Positions 1 through 8,762 of a DNA stretch of 50,872 bases are shown here, piece by piece. Position numbers and translations under genes: made by a program. The notes under the pieces are model-generated. The model did no database searches. It had not been told where the DNA came from and worked only from the letters and a program-made list of their open reading frames with translations. The first letter of the stretch is position 1; each line of letters opens with the position of its first letter. The stretch comes from Candidatus Binatia bacterium. GTDB taxonomy: Bacteria; Desulfobacterota; Binatia; UBA9968. Where the stretch lies: contig DASXUF010000110.1 of assembly GCA_036504975.1 (NCBI GenBank), positions 1 to 50,872 of the forward strand, given 5' to 3'.

Positions 1-1734
1 CGCGCCTACGGCCTGGATAAAATCGAATCCAAAGACTTTCCCGCCGAGGAGCGCCTCACCGCCGCCGATTTGAAGCGCAACGAGGCGACCATCAAAAATA
101 TCCGGCTCTGGGATCATCGTCCGTTGCTCGCGACGTACGGCCAGCTCCAGGAAATCCGAACCTATTACAAGTTTGTCGACGTCGACAACGACCGGTATCT
201 CATCGACGGCGGCTCGCGCCAGGTGATGCTTTCGGCGCGCGAGCTGTCCTACCAACACCTGCCGAGCCGCATCTGGATCAACGAGCACCTGACGTACACG
301 CACGGCTACGGCGTCGTCTTCGGGCCGGTCAATCAAGTGACGCCCGAGGGGCTGCCGGAATTTTTCATCAAGGATATCCCGCCGGTGGCTTCGAAGCCGG
401 CCCTCAGAGTCACGCGGCCGGAGATCTATTACGGCGAGCTGGCCAACGATTACGTTTTCGTGAAGACCAAGGCCAGCGAGCTGGACTATCCTGCCGGCGA
501 CCAGAACGTTTACACCAATTATGAAGGGAGTGGCGGGGTCTCGGTTGGATCGTTCTGGCGCAAGCTGCTCTTTTCGGCGCGCTTCGCAACGCTCCGAATC
601 GCGCTCTCCAACGACGTCACAGGTCAAAGCCGGATTCTTTATCACCGCCAGATTCAAGAGCGTGTGGCCAAGATCGCGCCATTTATCAAGTTCGACCGCG
701 ACGCCTACCTCGTGATCGCTCAGGGCGGCCGGCTTTTCTGGATCATCGACGGCTATACGACATCGAGCCGCTATCCCTATTCGGAACCGGTGCCGAAACT
801 GGGCAACTACATTCGCAACTCGGTCAAGGCCGTGATCGACGCCTATAACGGCGCGGTGGACTTCTATGTCAGCGCTCCAGACGATCCCATCATCCAGGCG
901 TATGGCAAAATCTTCCCCGGCCTGTTCAAGCCGCCGGAGCAGATGCCGGAAGAGATCAGAGCCCACATCCGATATCCGCAAGACTTCTTTACCGTGCAGG
1001 CGCACATGTACGCGACCTACCATATGCAGGACCCGCAGGTTTTCTATAACAAGGAAGACGTGCTGAGTATTCCGCATAGAAGCATCGGCGGGCGGGAAAC
1101 GGAGATGGAGCCGTACTATACGATCATGCGCCTTCCCGGCGAGACGCGGGAAGAGTTCGTTCTCCTGCTGCCTTTTACGCCTAACAAGCGCGACAACATG
1201 CGTGCCTGGCTGGCGGCGCGGAGCGATCCGCCCAACTACGGCAAGTTGATCGCGCTCGATTTTCCCAAGGCCAAGCTGATCTATGGGCCGAGACAGATCG
1301 ACGCACGCATCGACCAGGACGCGGTGATCTCGCAGCAGCTTAGTCTTTGGAACCAGCGCGGCTCGCAGGTCATTCGCGGCAGCATGCTGGCGATACCGAT
1401 CGAGGCGTCGCTGCTTTACGTGCAACCGCTTTATCTTGCGGCGGAGAAAGGATCGCTGCCGGAGTTGAAGCGGGTGATCGTCGCCTTCGGCAATCAGATT
1501 GCGATGGAGGAAACCCTGGAGCAATCGTTAGACCGTATTTTCGGCGGCAGATCGGCGCAGGCAAGAGCGCCCGAGGGGCGTGAAGCGGTGAGCAAGGAAA
1601 AAACCTTAGCCAATCAAGCCGCGGAGCACTTCGCACGCGCTCAGGAATATCTGCGCCAGGGGAATTGGGCGGCGTTCGGCGAAGAGTTGAAGCGCGTTGA
1701 GGAGCTGCTGAAAGAAATGGCAAGGCAAAAGTAA
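1..1734 (+). CDS. UPF0182 family membrane protein, C-terminal part (5' end outside window)
   Basis: The reading frame is open from base 1, so the gene begins upstream and 577 residues are visible. The segment around residues 1-60 (AYGLDKIESKDFPAEE, NIRLWDHRPLLATYGQLQEI) is characteristic of the UPF0182/COG1615 family, whose members are roughly 900-1000 residues with several N-terminal membrane helices followed by a large soluble domain. Only the soluble part is here. The last 70 residues (after about 510) are rich in Ala, Glu, Lys and Arg and probably form a helical tail. No biochemical role is established for the family. The 116 bases to the next gene hold a small GCGCGA/CGCGC hairpin near 1830. 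Confidence 0.9.
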   Translation, partial: RAYGLDKIESKDFPAEERLTAADLKRNEATIKNIRLWDHRPLLATYGQLQEIRTYYKFVDVDNDRYLIDGGSRQVMLSARELSYQHLPSRIWINEHLTYTHGYGVVFGPVNQVTPEGLPEFFIKDIPPVASKPALRVTRPEIYYGELANDYVFVKTKASELDYPAGDQNVYTNYEGSGGVSVGSFWRKLLFSARFATLRIALSNDVTGQSRILYHRQIQERVAKIAPFIKFDRDAYLVIAQGGRLFWIIDGYTTSSRYPYSEPVPKLGNYIRNSVKAVIDAYNGAVDFYVSAPDDPIIQAYGKIFPGLFKPPEQMPEEIRAHIRYPQDFFTVQAHMYATYHMQDPQVFYNKEDVLSIPHRSIGGRETEMEPYYTIMRLPGETREEFVLLLPFTPNKRDNMRAWLAARSDPPNYGKLIALDFPKAKLIYGPRQIDARIDQDAVISQQLSLWNQRGSQVIRGSMLAIPIEASLLYVQPLYLAAEKGSLPELKRVIVAFGNQIAMEETLEQSLDRIFGGRSAQARAPEGREAVSKEKTLANQAAEHFARAQEYLRQGNWAAFGEELKRVEELLKEMARQK

Positions 1735-1856
1735 AAAGTTCGGCAGGAGTTTGGTAGATTGACAACGCTCGGGATTCTGAAAAGAAATAAAGAGAAGTAA
1801 AGAACGGAAGGCCGCATAGGTTTCTGTTAGCGCGATTTCGCGCAGCGGAGGTGAAT

Positions 1857-2750
1857 ATGTACGGCGCCAAGACTCTTGACCATGTCGCTTTTCCCGTCCG
1901 TGACTTGGAACGATCGGAGAAGTTTTATCTTGAGACGGTCGGACTCAAGTTCATGACGCAGCGGAAAAACGCCGACGGCTCGCCGCGGCACACCTACGTC
2001 CTGGCCGGCGAGAATATCGTCGGCTTGACGCTTCCCGGCGTGCAGGTTCCGCGCTCGACCACGGGCGCGCCGCGCTACGGCATCGCGCTGGATTCGGAGG
2101 AGAGCTTCGATGCGACGGCGAAAAGAATTCAAGCGAGCGGGGTTCCAACCGGCTCGGTCGCCGAACATGAATCGGACTCTCCGTGGATCAAATCCCTTTG
2201 CTTCGTTGATCCCGACGACAATCACATCGAAATATGTCTGCGCCGCGGCGGGCCCAGCGGAACGTGCTTGAGCCACGTGATCTTCGAGACCAAAGATCTG
2301 GCCAAGACGAGCCGTTTCTGGACCGAGGCGCTGGGACTCAAGCCGCTTGGGGACGAGCGCGGAGAAAAGCTCTTTCAGTTCGAGAACGAGCAGATTTTAG
2401 GAATCAAAGAAGTAGCGGAGCTGTCGGAGCGAACGAAAAAGAAAGGCCGGGCCTGTCACGTCGCCTTCAACGTGAGCCAGGAAGATTACGATCGCATGGT
2501 CACTCTCATCACGGAATTGGGCGGGCGTTCTCTTGGGGATCACCGCTCGACCGACGGTCTTCGGCCGCCCGGCGAGCGCAGCATCTATTTCTTTGACCCG
2601 GACAACAACTATCTTCAAATCACTGCCCACGGGGCGGAAAATTGGGATCTCATGTCGGACGAGGAGAAGTGGCGCCGGATTCAGGAGAACCGGGCGAAGC
2701 AGGGAAAAGGAATATCCAGCTTCGACGCAGGCAAAACGCCTGGCCGGTGA
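1857..2750 (+). CDS. Two-domain VOC (glyoxalase/extradiol dioxygenase-like) protein
   Basis: The product (297 aa) has two vicinal-oxygen-chelate modules: residues about 5-128 (LDHVAFPVRDLERS ... DNHIEICLR) and about 136-265 (LSHVIFETKDLAKT ... NNYLQITAHG). This is the layout of glyoxalase I-like and type I extradiol ring-cleavage dioxygenases. First-module candidate ligands H9 and the Glu of NHIEI are present. In the second module the usual Glu near the end is Gln (YLQI), so the metal site is not a textbook extradiol one. I chose ATG 1857 because GGAGG at 1847-1851 is well spaced for it; a GTG at 1851 overlaps that site. The substrate is unknown. Nearby catabolic genes are compatible with aromatic or carbonyl metabolism. 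Confidence 0.82.
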   Translation: MYGAKTLDHVAFPVRDLERSEKFYLETVGLKFMTQRKNADGSPRHTYVLAGENIVGLTLPGVQVPRSTTGAPRYGIALDSEESFDATAKRIQASGVPTGSVAEHESDSPWIKSLCFVDPDDNHIEICLRRGGPSGTCLSHVIFETKDLAKTSRFWTEALGLKPLGDERGEKLFQFENEQILGIKEVAELSERTKKKGRACHVAFNVSQEDYDRMVTLITELGGRSLGDHRSTDGLRPPGERSIYFFDPDNNYLQITAHGAENWDLMSDEEKWRRIQENRAKQGKGISSFDAGKTPGR

Positions 2751-2769
2751 AAACGTTGGCATGCCGTCA

Positions 2770-2906
2770 GGACGCCTGGGTGTCTCTCTCCGAGCCGATG
2801 CGATACGTTCGGCTTACACTCAACGGTAAGTACCGAGAGTGTTTCTCTGTTCTGCTTGAATTTTCTCATCCCACGCATCGGCTCTCCGAGAAACACCCAG
2901 GCGTCC
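2770..2906. repeat. Long imperfect palindrome (33-nt arms)
   Basis: The left arm 2770-2802 begins GGACGCCTGGGTGT and ends AGCCGATGCG. The right arm 2874-2906 is its reverse complement with about five mismatches, all in the middle of the arm. The 71-base loop contains a second, nested dyad (ACACTC...GGTA/TACC...GAGTGT, about 2815-2842). It fills the gap between the VOC gene and the M24 peptidase gene, has no T-tract, and looks more like a small mobile palindromic element or structured RNA than a terminator. Confidence 0.75.
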
Positions 2907-2948
2907 TCTGCGATCTTTTGACTCTCTGAAAGAGATTTTTTTGCTCAA

Positions 2949-4133
2949 ATGGAAAAACCGATCATTCCGACTTTTTCCCGGCACGAGATGGAGCGGCGCT
3001 GGAGCGCGGTTCGCGCCGAAATGCGGAAGGCGAACCTCGACAGCGTGATCGGCCTTCCTGCTCAGGGCCACTGGGACCAGTTCGGCGCCGACACGCGCTA
3101 TCTCACGCAGGTCGGCGGTTTTCAGACCGAGGTTGGGGTTGTCTTTCCGCTCGAAGGCGAGGTGACGGCGGTCGTCCGCGGCGCGAACGAGGTAGAGTGG
3201 TGGGGTTTGGCGCAGGACTCGGTCAAAGATATCCGTCCCTCGCGCCGCTCGTACGGCGAGCCGGTGATCCAGCGCCTGAAAGAAATCCGCGCCGAGCGCG
3301 TCGGCGTCATCGGCCTCGCGGGTCTGGTGCGCGCTCCGGAAGGCATAGTGCCGTGGGGAACCTATGAAAAGATTCGCGCCGCGCTGCCGCAGATCCGCTT
3401 CGAGAACGCGACGGATCTCCTTCAGGAGGCGCGCTCGGTCAAAAGCGCCGAAGAGATCGCTTTTATAGAAAAAGCCGGCGCGATCATCAGTAAAGCGATT
3501 GATGCGATGATGGAACTGGTCCGGCCCGGCGTGCCGGAAAATTATCTCATCGCCGAGATGTTGCGGGAGATCGCACGGCAGGAAGGGGAGCCGATCACCA
3601 TGCTGCTTTTCGGCGCGGGCGGGCCGGAAGTGCCGTGGGCGCAGCGGGTGCCGACGGCGCGGCCGCTCAAAGCCGGCGATCTCATCAATACGGAAGTCGA
3701 GGCGAAATACGGCGGCTATATCGCGCAGGCGCTGCAGCCGATTTCTCTCGGGCCGCGGCCCAAAGATTTGGAGAAGATGTTCGACGTGACGCTCGCCGTA
3801 TTTAAAAAAATGCTCGGGCTGTTGAGACCCGGGCTCGTGTTCGGCGACGTGGTTGCGTTCTATCAGGACGAAGTAGAGGCCGCCGGCTTCGAGCCGGGCG
3901 AAGCGTTGATGCACGGGCGCGGGTTGGGCGAAGACGCGCCGATGCTCCGGGGCGCAATTCGAGATTTTCCCGCGGCGCGAAAAGAGCTCAAAGAAGGTCA
4001 CGTCTTCATCTTGAAGCCGGCGGCGAGAAAAGGCGAGATGAGAGATTCCATTCGCGCGGGCGACACGGTCGTGATAGAGGGAAACGGTGCGCGGCGGCTG
4101 GGGAGACGAGAGCTCAAGTTCATAAGCTTATAG
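2949..4133 (+). CDS. M24 family metallopeptidase (Xaa-Pro aminopeptidase/creatinase-like)
   Basis: The 394-residue protein has the two-domain build of the family: an N-terminal creatinase-like domain (about 1-160) and a C-terminal pita-bread domain (about 170-390) that opens with the typical KSAEEIAFIEKAGAIISKAID segment. In true prolidases the metal site uses two Asp, one His and two Glu. Here the position of the first Asp pair reads NTEVEAKYGGY rather than the usual D-x-G, and the final Glu region is VIEGNGAR, so the metal centre may be altered or absent as in creatinase. Such M24 proteins commonly lie beside ABC transporter genes; here an ATPase gene starts about 20 bases after the stop. 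Confidence 0.85.
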   Translation: MEKPIIPTFSRHEMERRWSAVRAEMRKANLDSVIGLPAQGHWDQFGADTRYLTQVGGFQTEVGVVFPLEGEVTAVVRGANEVEWWGLAQDSVKDIRPSRRSYGEPVIQRLKEIRAERVGVIGLAGLVRAPEGIVPWGTYEKIRAALPQIRFENATDLLQEARSVKSAEEIAFIEKAGAIISKAIDAMMELVRPGVPENYLIAEMLREIARQEGEPITMLLFGAGGPEVPWAQRVPTARPLKAGDLINTEVEAKYGGYIAQALQPISLGPRPKDLEKMFDVTLAVFKKMLGLLRPGLVFGDVVAFYQDEVEAAGFEPGEALMHGRGLGEDAPMLRGAIRDFPAARKELKEGHVFILKPAARKGEMRDSIRAGDTVVIEGNGARRLGRRELKFISL

Positions 4134-4152
4134 CGGTGGAGTGGCGGACGAT

Positions 4153-5259
4153 ATGATTCGAGTGGAAAATTTGTGCAAATCTTTCAAGACCCAGGAAGGC
4201 GGGGTGGACGCGCTCGCCGGCATCGATTTCGAGGTCAAGCCGGGAAGTTTTTTTACTCTCCTCGGCCCATCGGGCTGTGGCAAGACGACGACGCTCAGAA
4301 GCGTCGCCGGCCTGGAGCGTCCCGACCGCGGCGAGATCACCATCGGCGAGCGCAAGGTCTTCTCTTCGAGCGAGGGACTTTTCGTTCCCGGCAACAAGCG
4401 CGACGTCGGCATGGTCTTTCAGTCGTATGCGATTTGGCCGCACATGACGGTTTTTAAAAACGTCGCGTATCCGCTCAAAGCTAAGTACCGGCCGCGCGCT
4501 GAGGTTCAGGAGAAGGTACAGAAGGCGCTCAAGCTGGTCGGCCTCGAAGAGCTGGGGGACCGGCTCGCGCCGCGGCTTTCCGGAGGGCAACAGCAGCGCG
4601 TGGCGCTCGCCCGCGCCTTGGTTGCCGAGCCCAAGGTCCTGTTGCTCGACGAGCCGCTGAGCAATTTGGACGCGAAACTCAGAAACCAGATGCGCTGGGA
4701 GTTGAAAGAGCTGCAGCGGCGTCTGCGGACGACGACGCTCTACGTCACGCACGATCAGGTGGAGGCGCTGGCGATTTCCGACGAAATCGCGCTGATGAAC
4801 CGGGGCCGGATCGTTCAGCACGGCACGCCGCGCGAAATCTACTCCAGGCCGGTGAACGAGTTCGCCGCCGATTTTATCGGCGCCGCCAACATCGTCCGGG
4901 GCCGGCTCGTCGAAGGTCCGGACGCGCGTGGCCGGGCGCGCGTCGAGACGACGATCGGAACGCTCGTGGCGACGTTGAAAGGCGGCCCGGAGCCAACCGG
5001 AAAGGAAGTTCTGATCGCATTCAGACCCGAGCAGGTCGTGATATCCAACGACGGGCCGCTCGTCTCCGGCGACAACGTTCTCCACGGAGAGTTGCAGGGT
5101 TATACCTACCTCGGAGAGTCCACCGAGCTACACGTGCTGGTCGGGCAACAGAAGGTCCAGGCGAAAGGTCCGCCCAACATGACACTTGAGCGCGGCGCGC
5201 AGGTTTCGCTCCAGATTCCCGTCGAGGACTGTCTCGTCATCAGGAGCGGCGAAGTCTAG
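4153..5259 (+). CDS. ABC transporter ATP-binding protein, PotA/FbpC/UgpC type
   Basis: This is a 368-residue importer ATPase. Visible motifs are Walker A GPSGCGKTT, the Q-loop VFQSYAIWPHMTV, signature LSGGQQQRVALARAL, Walker B LLLDEPLSNLD and the H-loop VTHDQVEALAISD. A C-terminal TOBE/OB region follows from about residue 235 (VLIAFRPEQVVI, LHGELQGYTYLGESTELHV), which assigns it to the polyamine/iron/sugar-phosphate class. ATG 4153 gives the usual N-terminus MIRVENLCKSF; an in-frame GTG at 4141 would add four residues but has no room for a ribosome site. It probably shares a transcript with the M24 gene. No cognate permease or binding protein lies in the window, so the substrate cannot be named. 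Confidence 0.92.
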   Translation: MIRVENLCKSFKTQEGGVDALAGIDFEVKPGSFFTLLGPSGCGKTTTLRSVAGLERPDRGEITIGERKVFSSSEGLFVPGNKRDVGMVFQSYAIWPHMTVFKNVAYPLKAKYRPRAEVQEKVQKALKLVGLEELGDRLAPRLSGGQQQRVALARALVAEPKVLLLDEPLSNLDAKLRNQMRWELKELQRRLRTTTLYVTHDQVEALAISDEIALMNRGRIVQHGTPREIYSRPVNEFAADFIGAANIVRGRLVEGPDARGRARVETTIGTLVATLKGGPEPTGKEVLIAFRPEQVVISNDGPLVSGDNVLHGELQGYTYLGESTELHVLVGQQKVQAKGPPNMTLERGAQVSLQIPVEDCLVIRSGEV

Positions 5260-5261
5260 GT

Positions 5262-5330
5262 CAGTAGGCGGAAAGCAGACCGCAGAAGGCAGGGAAAGAG
5301 GGCTGCGTACTGCTTACTTACCAGAAGCGG
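5262..5330. repeat. Intergenic dyad built from AGTAAGC/GCAG words
   Basis: The gap after the ATPase gene holds a loose inverted repeat: AGTAGGCGGAAAGCAG on the left and CTGCGTACTGCTTACT (5303-5318) on the right. The reverse complement of the right arm, AGTAAGCAGTACGCAG, recurs exactly at 35995-36010. The dyad is G+A rich on one arm and lacks a T-tract. Confidence 0.6.
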
Positions 5331-5374
5331 CTCAAAATTTTATCCCTGACAATTTATAGTGTAGTATAAAAGCC

Positions 5375-6895
5375 ATGAGCGCGGTTTACGTCGCCGGCGT
5401 CGGCATGACCAAGTTCGGCAAAAGCGCTCAGACGCTGCTGGAACTCTTCTCGGAAGCTGCCACCCTGGCTTTATCGAACTCGCCGGTTCAAGAGATAGAC
5501 GCGCTTTATATCGGCGCGATGAATCCCGAGGAGTTCACCGGCGAGAGCAACATCGCCGCTCAGGTCGCCGGGACGCTCGGCGTGTCGGGAATCCCCGCGG
5601 TCCGTGTGGAGACCGCCTCTTCCGCCGGCGCCTCGGCGCTGCACGCCGCCTGTCATGCCGTTGCCGCGGGGTACTATCGCAGCGTGCTCGTCGTCGGCGG
5701 CGAGAAGATGACCCATCTCAGCACCAGCGCGGCGACCCGCATCCTCGCCGAAGTGATCGAGCGTCAGGAACGCCTGTGCGGCGCGACGATGCCCGCCCTG
5801 GCGGCGATGATCACCGAGCGCTATCGCAAGCGCTATCGTCTTTCTCTCTCGCAATTGGAGCGGGTTCTCTGCCTCGTGGCGATGAAAAATCATCAGAACG
5901 GCGCGCTCAATCCCCGCGCGCAGTTTCAGAAGCCGATCACCAAAGAAATGTACCTGGCGAGCAAGCTTGTCTCGACGCCGCTCAGGCTTTATGATTGCTC
6001 GCCTATGACCGACGGCGCGGCGGCGGTGATCTTGACGGCGGAAAAAACCGATCTGATCGTCTCCGGCATCGGCCAGGGGACGGGCCCCGCGGGTCTGAGA
6101 GAAAGAAAATCTTTTACCTCTTTCGAGGCCACACGGATGGCGGCCGAGCGCGCCTATCGGATGGCCGGGATCTCGTCCAAGGACATCGACTTTGCGGAAG
6201 TCCACGACGCGTTTACTCCGTTCGAGATCATCAGCACCGAGGACCTGGGTTTTTTCCCCGCCGGCAAAGGATGGCAGGCGGTGGAGGAGGGCAAGACTTC
6301 CGTCGACGGCGCATTGCCGATCAATCCATCGGGCGGTCTCAAATCGCGCGGCCATCCGGTCGGCGCCAGCGGAGTGGCGCAGGTGGTCGAGGTTGCCGAA
6401 CGCTTGAGAGGCAACGTCAAGACAAAGCCTAGGCGCGAACCGAGACGGGCGCTGGCGCAAAGCACCGGCGGGCTTGGAGCCAACAACCTCGTGACGATTG
6501 TCGAGCGCGTGGACGGTGCTCGCGAGGCAAAATCTTGGTCGCCTGCGCCGAGCCTTGCCAGGCCGCTGCGGCGGCAGACGGCCGCTGCCGCTCTGAGCGA
6601 GGAAGGGCGAATCGAGACCTTCACGATCCTCTACGTTACGCCCGATGGATTTCTGCCTCCTCTCGCTCTGGCGCTCGTGCGCGATCGCGCCGGGCAACTT
6701 GTCATGGCCCAAGGAGAGGATATCGGCCATTTAAAGATAGGCCGCGAAGTCTACCTCCGACAGCTCGACGGCGGCTATGTTTTTACGGTGAAGAGCCAGC
6801 TGCTGAAGGTAAAAGAAGCGATGAGGCAGCTTGTGCGCGGATTGCCGTCGCTGCCGCTCCGCGCAAAGAAAACGCCCGGTGTGAAGGAGCAGTAG
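5375..6895 (+). CDS. Thiolase-superfamily protein fused to a C-terminal DUF35-like OB domain
   Basis: The 506-residue protein has an SCP-x-type thiolase body (about 1-385): opening VYVAGVGMTKFGK, the HDAFT box near residue 277 and the NPSGGLKSRGHPVGASG box near residue 327. The nucleophile segment reads VETASSAG, placing Ser82 where thiolases carry Cys, so acyl transfer through a thioester is doubtful. Residues about 415-485 (GRIETFTILYVTPDGFLPP ... LKIGREVYLRQLDGGYVFTV) look like the OB part of DUF35, normally a separate acyl-CoA-binding partner; its zinc-ribbon cysteines are not seen. There is no Shine-Dalgarno before the ATG; AT-rich TATAGT and TATAAA boxes lie just upstream (5355-5370). 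The next gene starts on the last base of the stop codon. Confidence 0.85.
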   Translation: MSAVYVAGVGMTKFGKSAQTLLELFSEAATLALSNSPVQEIDALYIGAMNPEEFTGESNIAAQVAGTLGVSGIPAVRVETASSAGASALHAACHAVAAGYYRSVLVVGGEKMTHLSTSAATRILAEVIERQERLCGATMPALAAMITERYRKRYRLSLSQLERVLCLVAMKNHQNGALNPRAQFQKPITKEMYLASKLVSTPLRLYDCSPMTDGAAAVILTAEKTDLIVSGIGQGTGPAGLRERKSFTSFEATRMAAERAYRMAGISSKDIDFAEVHDAFTPFEIISTEDLGFFPAGKGWQAVEEGKTSVDGALPINPSGGLKSRGHPVGASGVAQVVEVAERLRGNVKTKPRREPRRALAQSTGGLGANNLVTIVERVDGAREAKSWSPAPSLARPLRRQTAAAALSEEGRIETFTILYVTPDGFLPPLALALVRDRAGQLVMAQGEDIGHLKIGREVYLRQLDGGYVFTVKSQLLKVKEAMRQLVRGLPSLPLRAKKTPGVKEQ

Positions 6896-7584
6896 TGATC
6901 GGCAGAGGGGAAGACCGCGCCGAGAAGCGCTTTCGGTCGCTTACCCGGCTCATCGCCGAGGAGCTGAAGCGGGCTATTGTATCCGGCAAGCTGGCGCCCG
7001 GAGAAAGACTTTCCGAGGACCAGTTGACCGCTTCACTGAAGGTCAGTCCCGTGCCGTTGCGCGAGGCCCTGCGCTCTCTGGAGGCGGAAGGCTATGTAAC
7101 CTTTTTGCCGAATGAGCACGTGGTCGTAAGCAAGCCCACCATGGAAGAAATCGAGGACGCCTACTCGATCACCGGCGTGCTCGAGGGATTGGCGACGCGG
7201 TTGGCGGTAGAGCGGGCGCGCCCCGAGGAGGTCGCGCGGCTGAGGGAGTTGCACCGGCTGCTCAAAGAAGCCTATAGAGCCAAGGACGCGGAGCGGTACT
7301 TCGAGGCCAACAGCCGCTTTCATCGCTTCATCGCCGAGCTGGCCCGCAACCAGCGCCTCTATCATCTCATCGTCCAGATGCGCCAGGAGATCCGCAAGGC
7401 TCGAATCGTCTCGCTGCACCTGCCGCAGAGGCTCGACTATTCCATGCGCGAGCACGATCAGATCATGGATGCGTTCCTCAAGAAAAATTCCGAGCTGGCG
7501 GAGGCCGCCGTCATCAAACATCTTCAGAACCACGTGGAGGCATTAAAGAAAGCGCTTCACGGCGCGCCCGGCCGGCCGCCCTGA
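6895..7584 (+). CDS. GntR family transcriptional regulator, FadR/FCD subfamily
   Basis: The product (229 aa) has an N-terminal winged helix (about 15-80; FRSLTRLIAEELKRAIVSGKLAPGERLSEDQLTASL is split here as FRSLTRLIAEELK and LAPGERLSEDQLT) and an all-helical FCD ligand-binding domain (about 90-220) with the typical FEANSRFHRFIAELA and REHDQIMDAF His-containing segments that hold a metal or carboxylate ligand. Start GTG 6895 shares one base with the thiolase stop and has AAGGAG at 6884-6889. Regulators of this group usually sense a carboxylic acid or acyl-CoA and repress neighbouring catabolic genes. By position it may control the thiolase fusion and the downstream transporter, which is inference. 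Confidence 0.88.
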   Translation: MIGRGEDRAEKRFRSLTRLIAEELKRAIVSGKLAPGERLSEDQLTASLKVSPVPLREALRSLEAEGYVTFLPNEHVVVSKPTMEEIEDAYSITGVLEGLATRLAVERARPEEVARLRELHRLLKEAYRAKDAERYFEANSRFHRFIAELARNQRLYHLIVQMRQEIRKARIVSLHLPQRLDYSMREHDQIMDAFLKKNSELAEAAVIKHLQNHVEALKKALHGAPGRPP

Positions 7585-7593
7585 GAGAAATCC

Positions 7594-8580
7594 ATGGCGA
7601 GTCTTCTTGAAGTCCGCGGTCTCAAGACCTATCTCACCACGTCGCTCGGCGTCATCAAGGCGGTGGACGGCGTGTCGTTCGACGTCAAACAAGGCGAGAC
7701 GGTGGCCATTGTCGGCGAGAGCGGCTGCGGCAAATCGATGACCGCGCTGTCGATCATGCGGCTCATCCCGCGCCCGCAAGCCGCCATCGTCGGCGGCGAG
7801 ATCCGTTTTCAGGGAAACGATCTCCTGAAGCTCGACGACGAGGAGATGCGGCGCACCCGGGGCGCCGAGCTCGCCATGATCTTTCAAGAGCCGATGACCT
7901 CGCTCAATCCGGTTCTCACGATCGAGCGGCAGATCACCGAGACGCTGGAGGCGCACCGGCCGATCTCCAAGCCGGAAGCGCGGAGCCGCGCGCTCGAGCT
8001 GCTCCGGCTGGTGGGCATCCCCGATCCCGCCGACCGCCTGGCCGGGTATCCGCATCAATTCAGCGGCGGCATGCGCCAGCGCGTGATGATCGCGATCGCG
8101 CTCGCCTGCAACCCCAAACTCATCCTCGCGGACGAGCCCACGACGGCGCTGGACGTGACAATCCAGGCGCAGCTTCTCGAATTGATGCGCGGTCTCAGCA
8201 AGCAATTCGGCGTCGCGCTCGTCATCATCACGCACAATCTCGGTGTCGTCGCGCGCTACGCCGACCGCGTCAACGTGATGTACGCCGGTAAAATCATCGA
8301 GCGCGGCAGCGCGGCCGAGATCTACCGCGACCCGCGCCATCCCTACACGATCGGCCTGCTCCACTCGGTGCCGCGCCTCGACCAGCCGCGGAAATCGAAG
8401 CTCGAGCCGATCGAGGGCCAGCCGCCGGACTTGTGGAATCTGCCGCCGGGCTGCAGCTTCGCGCCGCGCTGCCGCTTCGTCGTCGAGAGGTGCGCTGAGG
8501 AAGCGCCTCCGCTTAGACAAGTTCAAGACGAACATCATTCCGCGTGCTGGGTCGCGGAAAACCTAAGCAAAGATATTTGA
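7594..8580 (+). CDS. Dipeptide/oligopeptide-type ABC transporter ATP-binding protein (DppD/OppD family)
   Basis: The 328-residue ATPase shows Walker [12 protein letters not shown]-loop [18 protein letters not shown], signature [15 protein letters not shown], Walker [15 protein letters not shown] and the H-loop [15 protein letters not shown]. The C-terminal extension (about 255-320) has the [10 protein letters not shown]...C cysteine cluster that marks the Opp/Dpp group, where it can bind an iron-sulfur cluster. Nine bases separate it from the regulator gene. It is the first of two ATPases needed for a heterodimeric importer motor. The cognate permeases are probably those at 13739-15603. Confidence 0.95.
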   Translation: MASLLEVRGLKTYLTTSLGVIKAVDGVSFDVKQGETVAIVGESGCGKSMTALSIMRLIPRPQAAIVGGEIRFQGNDLLKLDDEEMRRTRGAELAMIFQEPMTSLNPVLTIERQITETLEAHRPISKPEARSRALELLRLVGIPDPADRLAGYPHQFSGGMRQRVMIAIALACNPKLILADEPTTALDVTIQAQLLELMRGLSKQFGVALVIITHNLGVVARYADRVNVMYAGKIIERGSAAEIYRDPRHPYTIGLLHSVPRLDQPRKSKLEPIEGQPPDLWNLPPGCSFAPRCRFVVERCAEEAPPLRQVQDEHHSACWVAENLSKDI

Positions 8581-8626
8581 AATTTTCAGTTTGATTTTGG
8601 GTTGCGGGGTCAGAAAAACGATGACT

Positions 8627-8703
8627 CGCGCAAAGTCGCAAAGGACGCCAAGCTCGGAGACATAAGACTATATTTTTCTTTGCGCTCTTTGCGCCTTGGC
8701 GCG
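8627..8703. repeat. Inverted repeat of GCGCAAAG / GCCAAG words
   Basis: The left arm 8627-8652 (CGCGCAAAGTCGC...GCCAAG) pairs with the right arm 8678-8703 (CTTTGCGCTCTTTGCGCC...GCG) at 21 of 26 positions. Each arm is itself a degenerate tandem of an 8-9-base word. The loop is AT-rich. It lies between the two ATPase genes of one transporter. Confidence 0.7.
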
Positions 8704-8762
8704 ATAAATCTTCTTGCAGTCGTTGTGTTATAACATTTCAAAGGCAGGAGTCTCAGGTCATA

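Noticed and set aside
1759-1793. Perfect TTGACA at 1759-1764 as promoter for the VOC gene
   Set aside because: No acceptable -10 box lies 16-19 bases downstream; TAAAGA is 23 bases away.
2820-4001. Long antisense frame opposite the M24 peptidase gene
   Set aside because: It is an Arg/Leu/Asp-rich mirror of a GC-rich gene with no recognisable domain and no ribosome site. The same holds for 5471-6730, 7543-8538, 12263-13381, 26157-27455, 28772-30010 and 30938-32317.
5345-5374. Promoter TGACA...TATAAA before the thiolase gene
   Set aside because: The two boxes are only about 13 bases apart and TATAAA is four bases from the ATG. AT-rich boxes are mentioned in the gene entry but not called.
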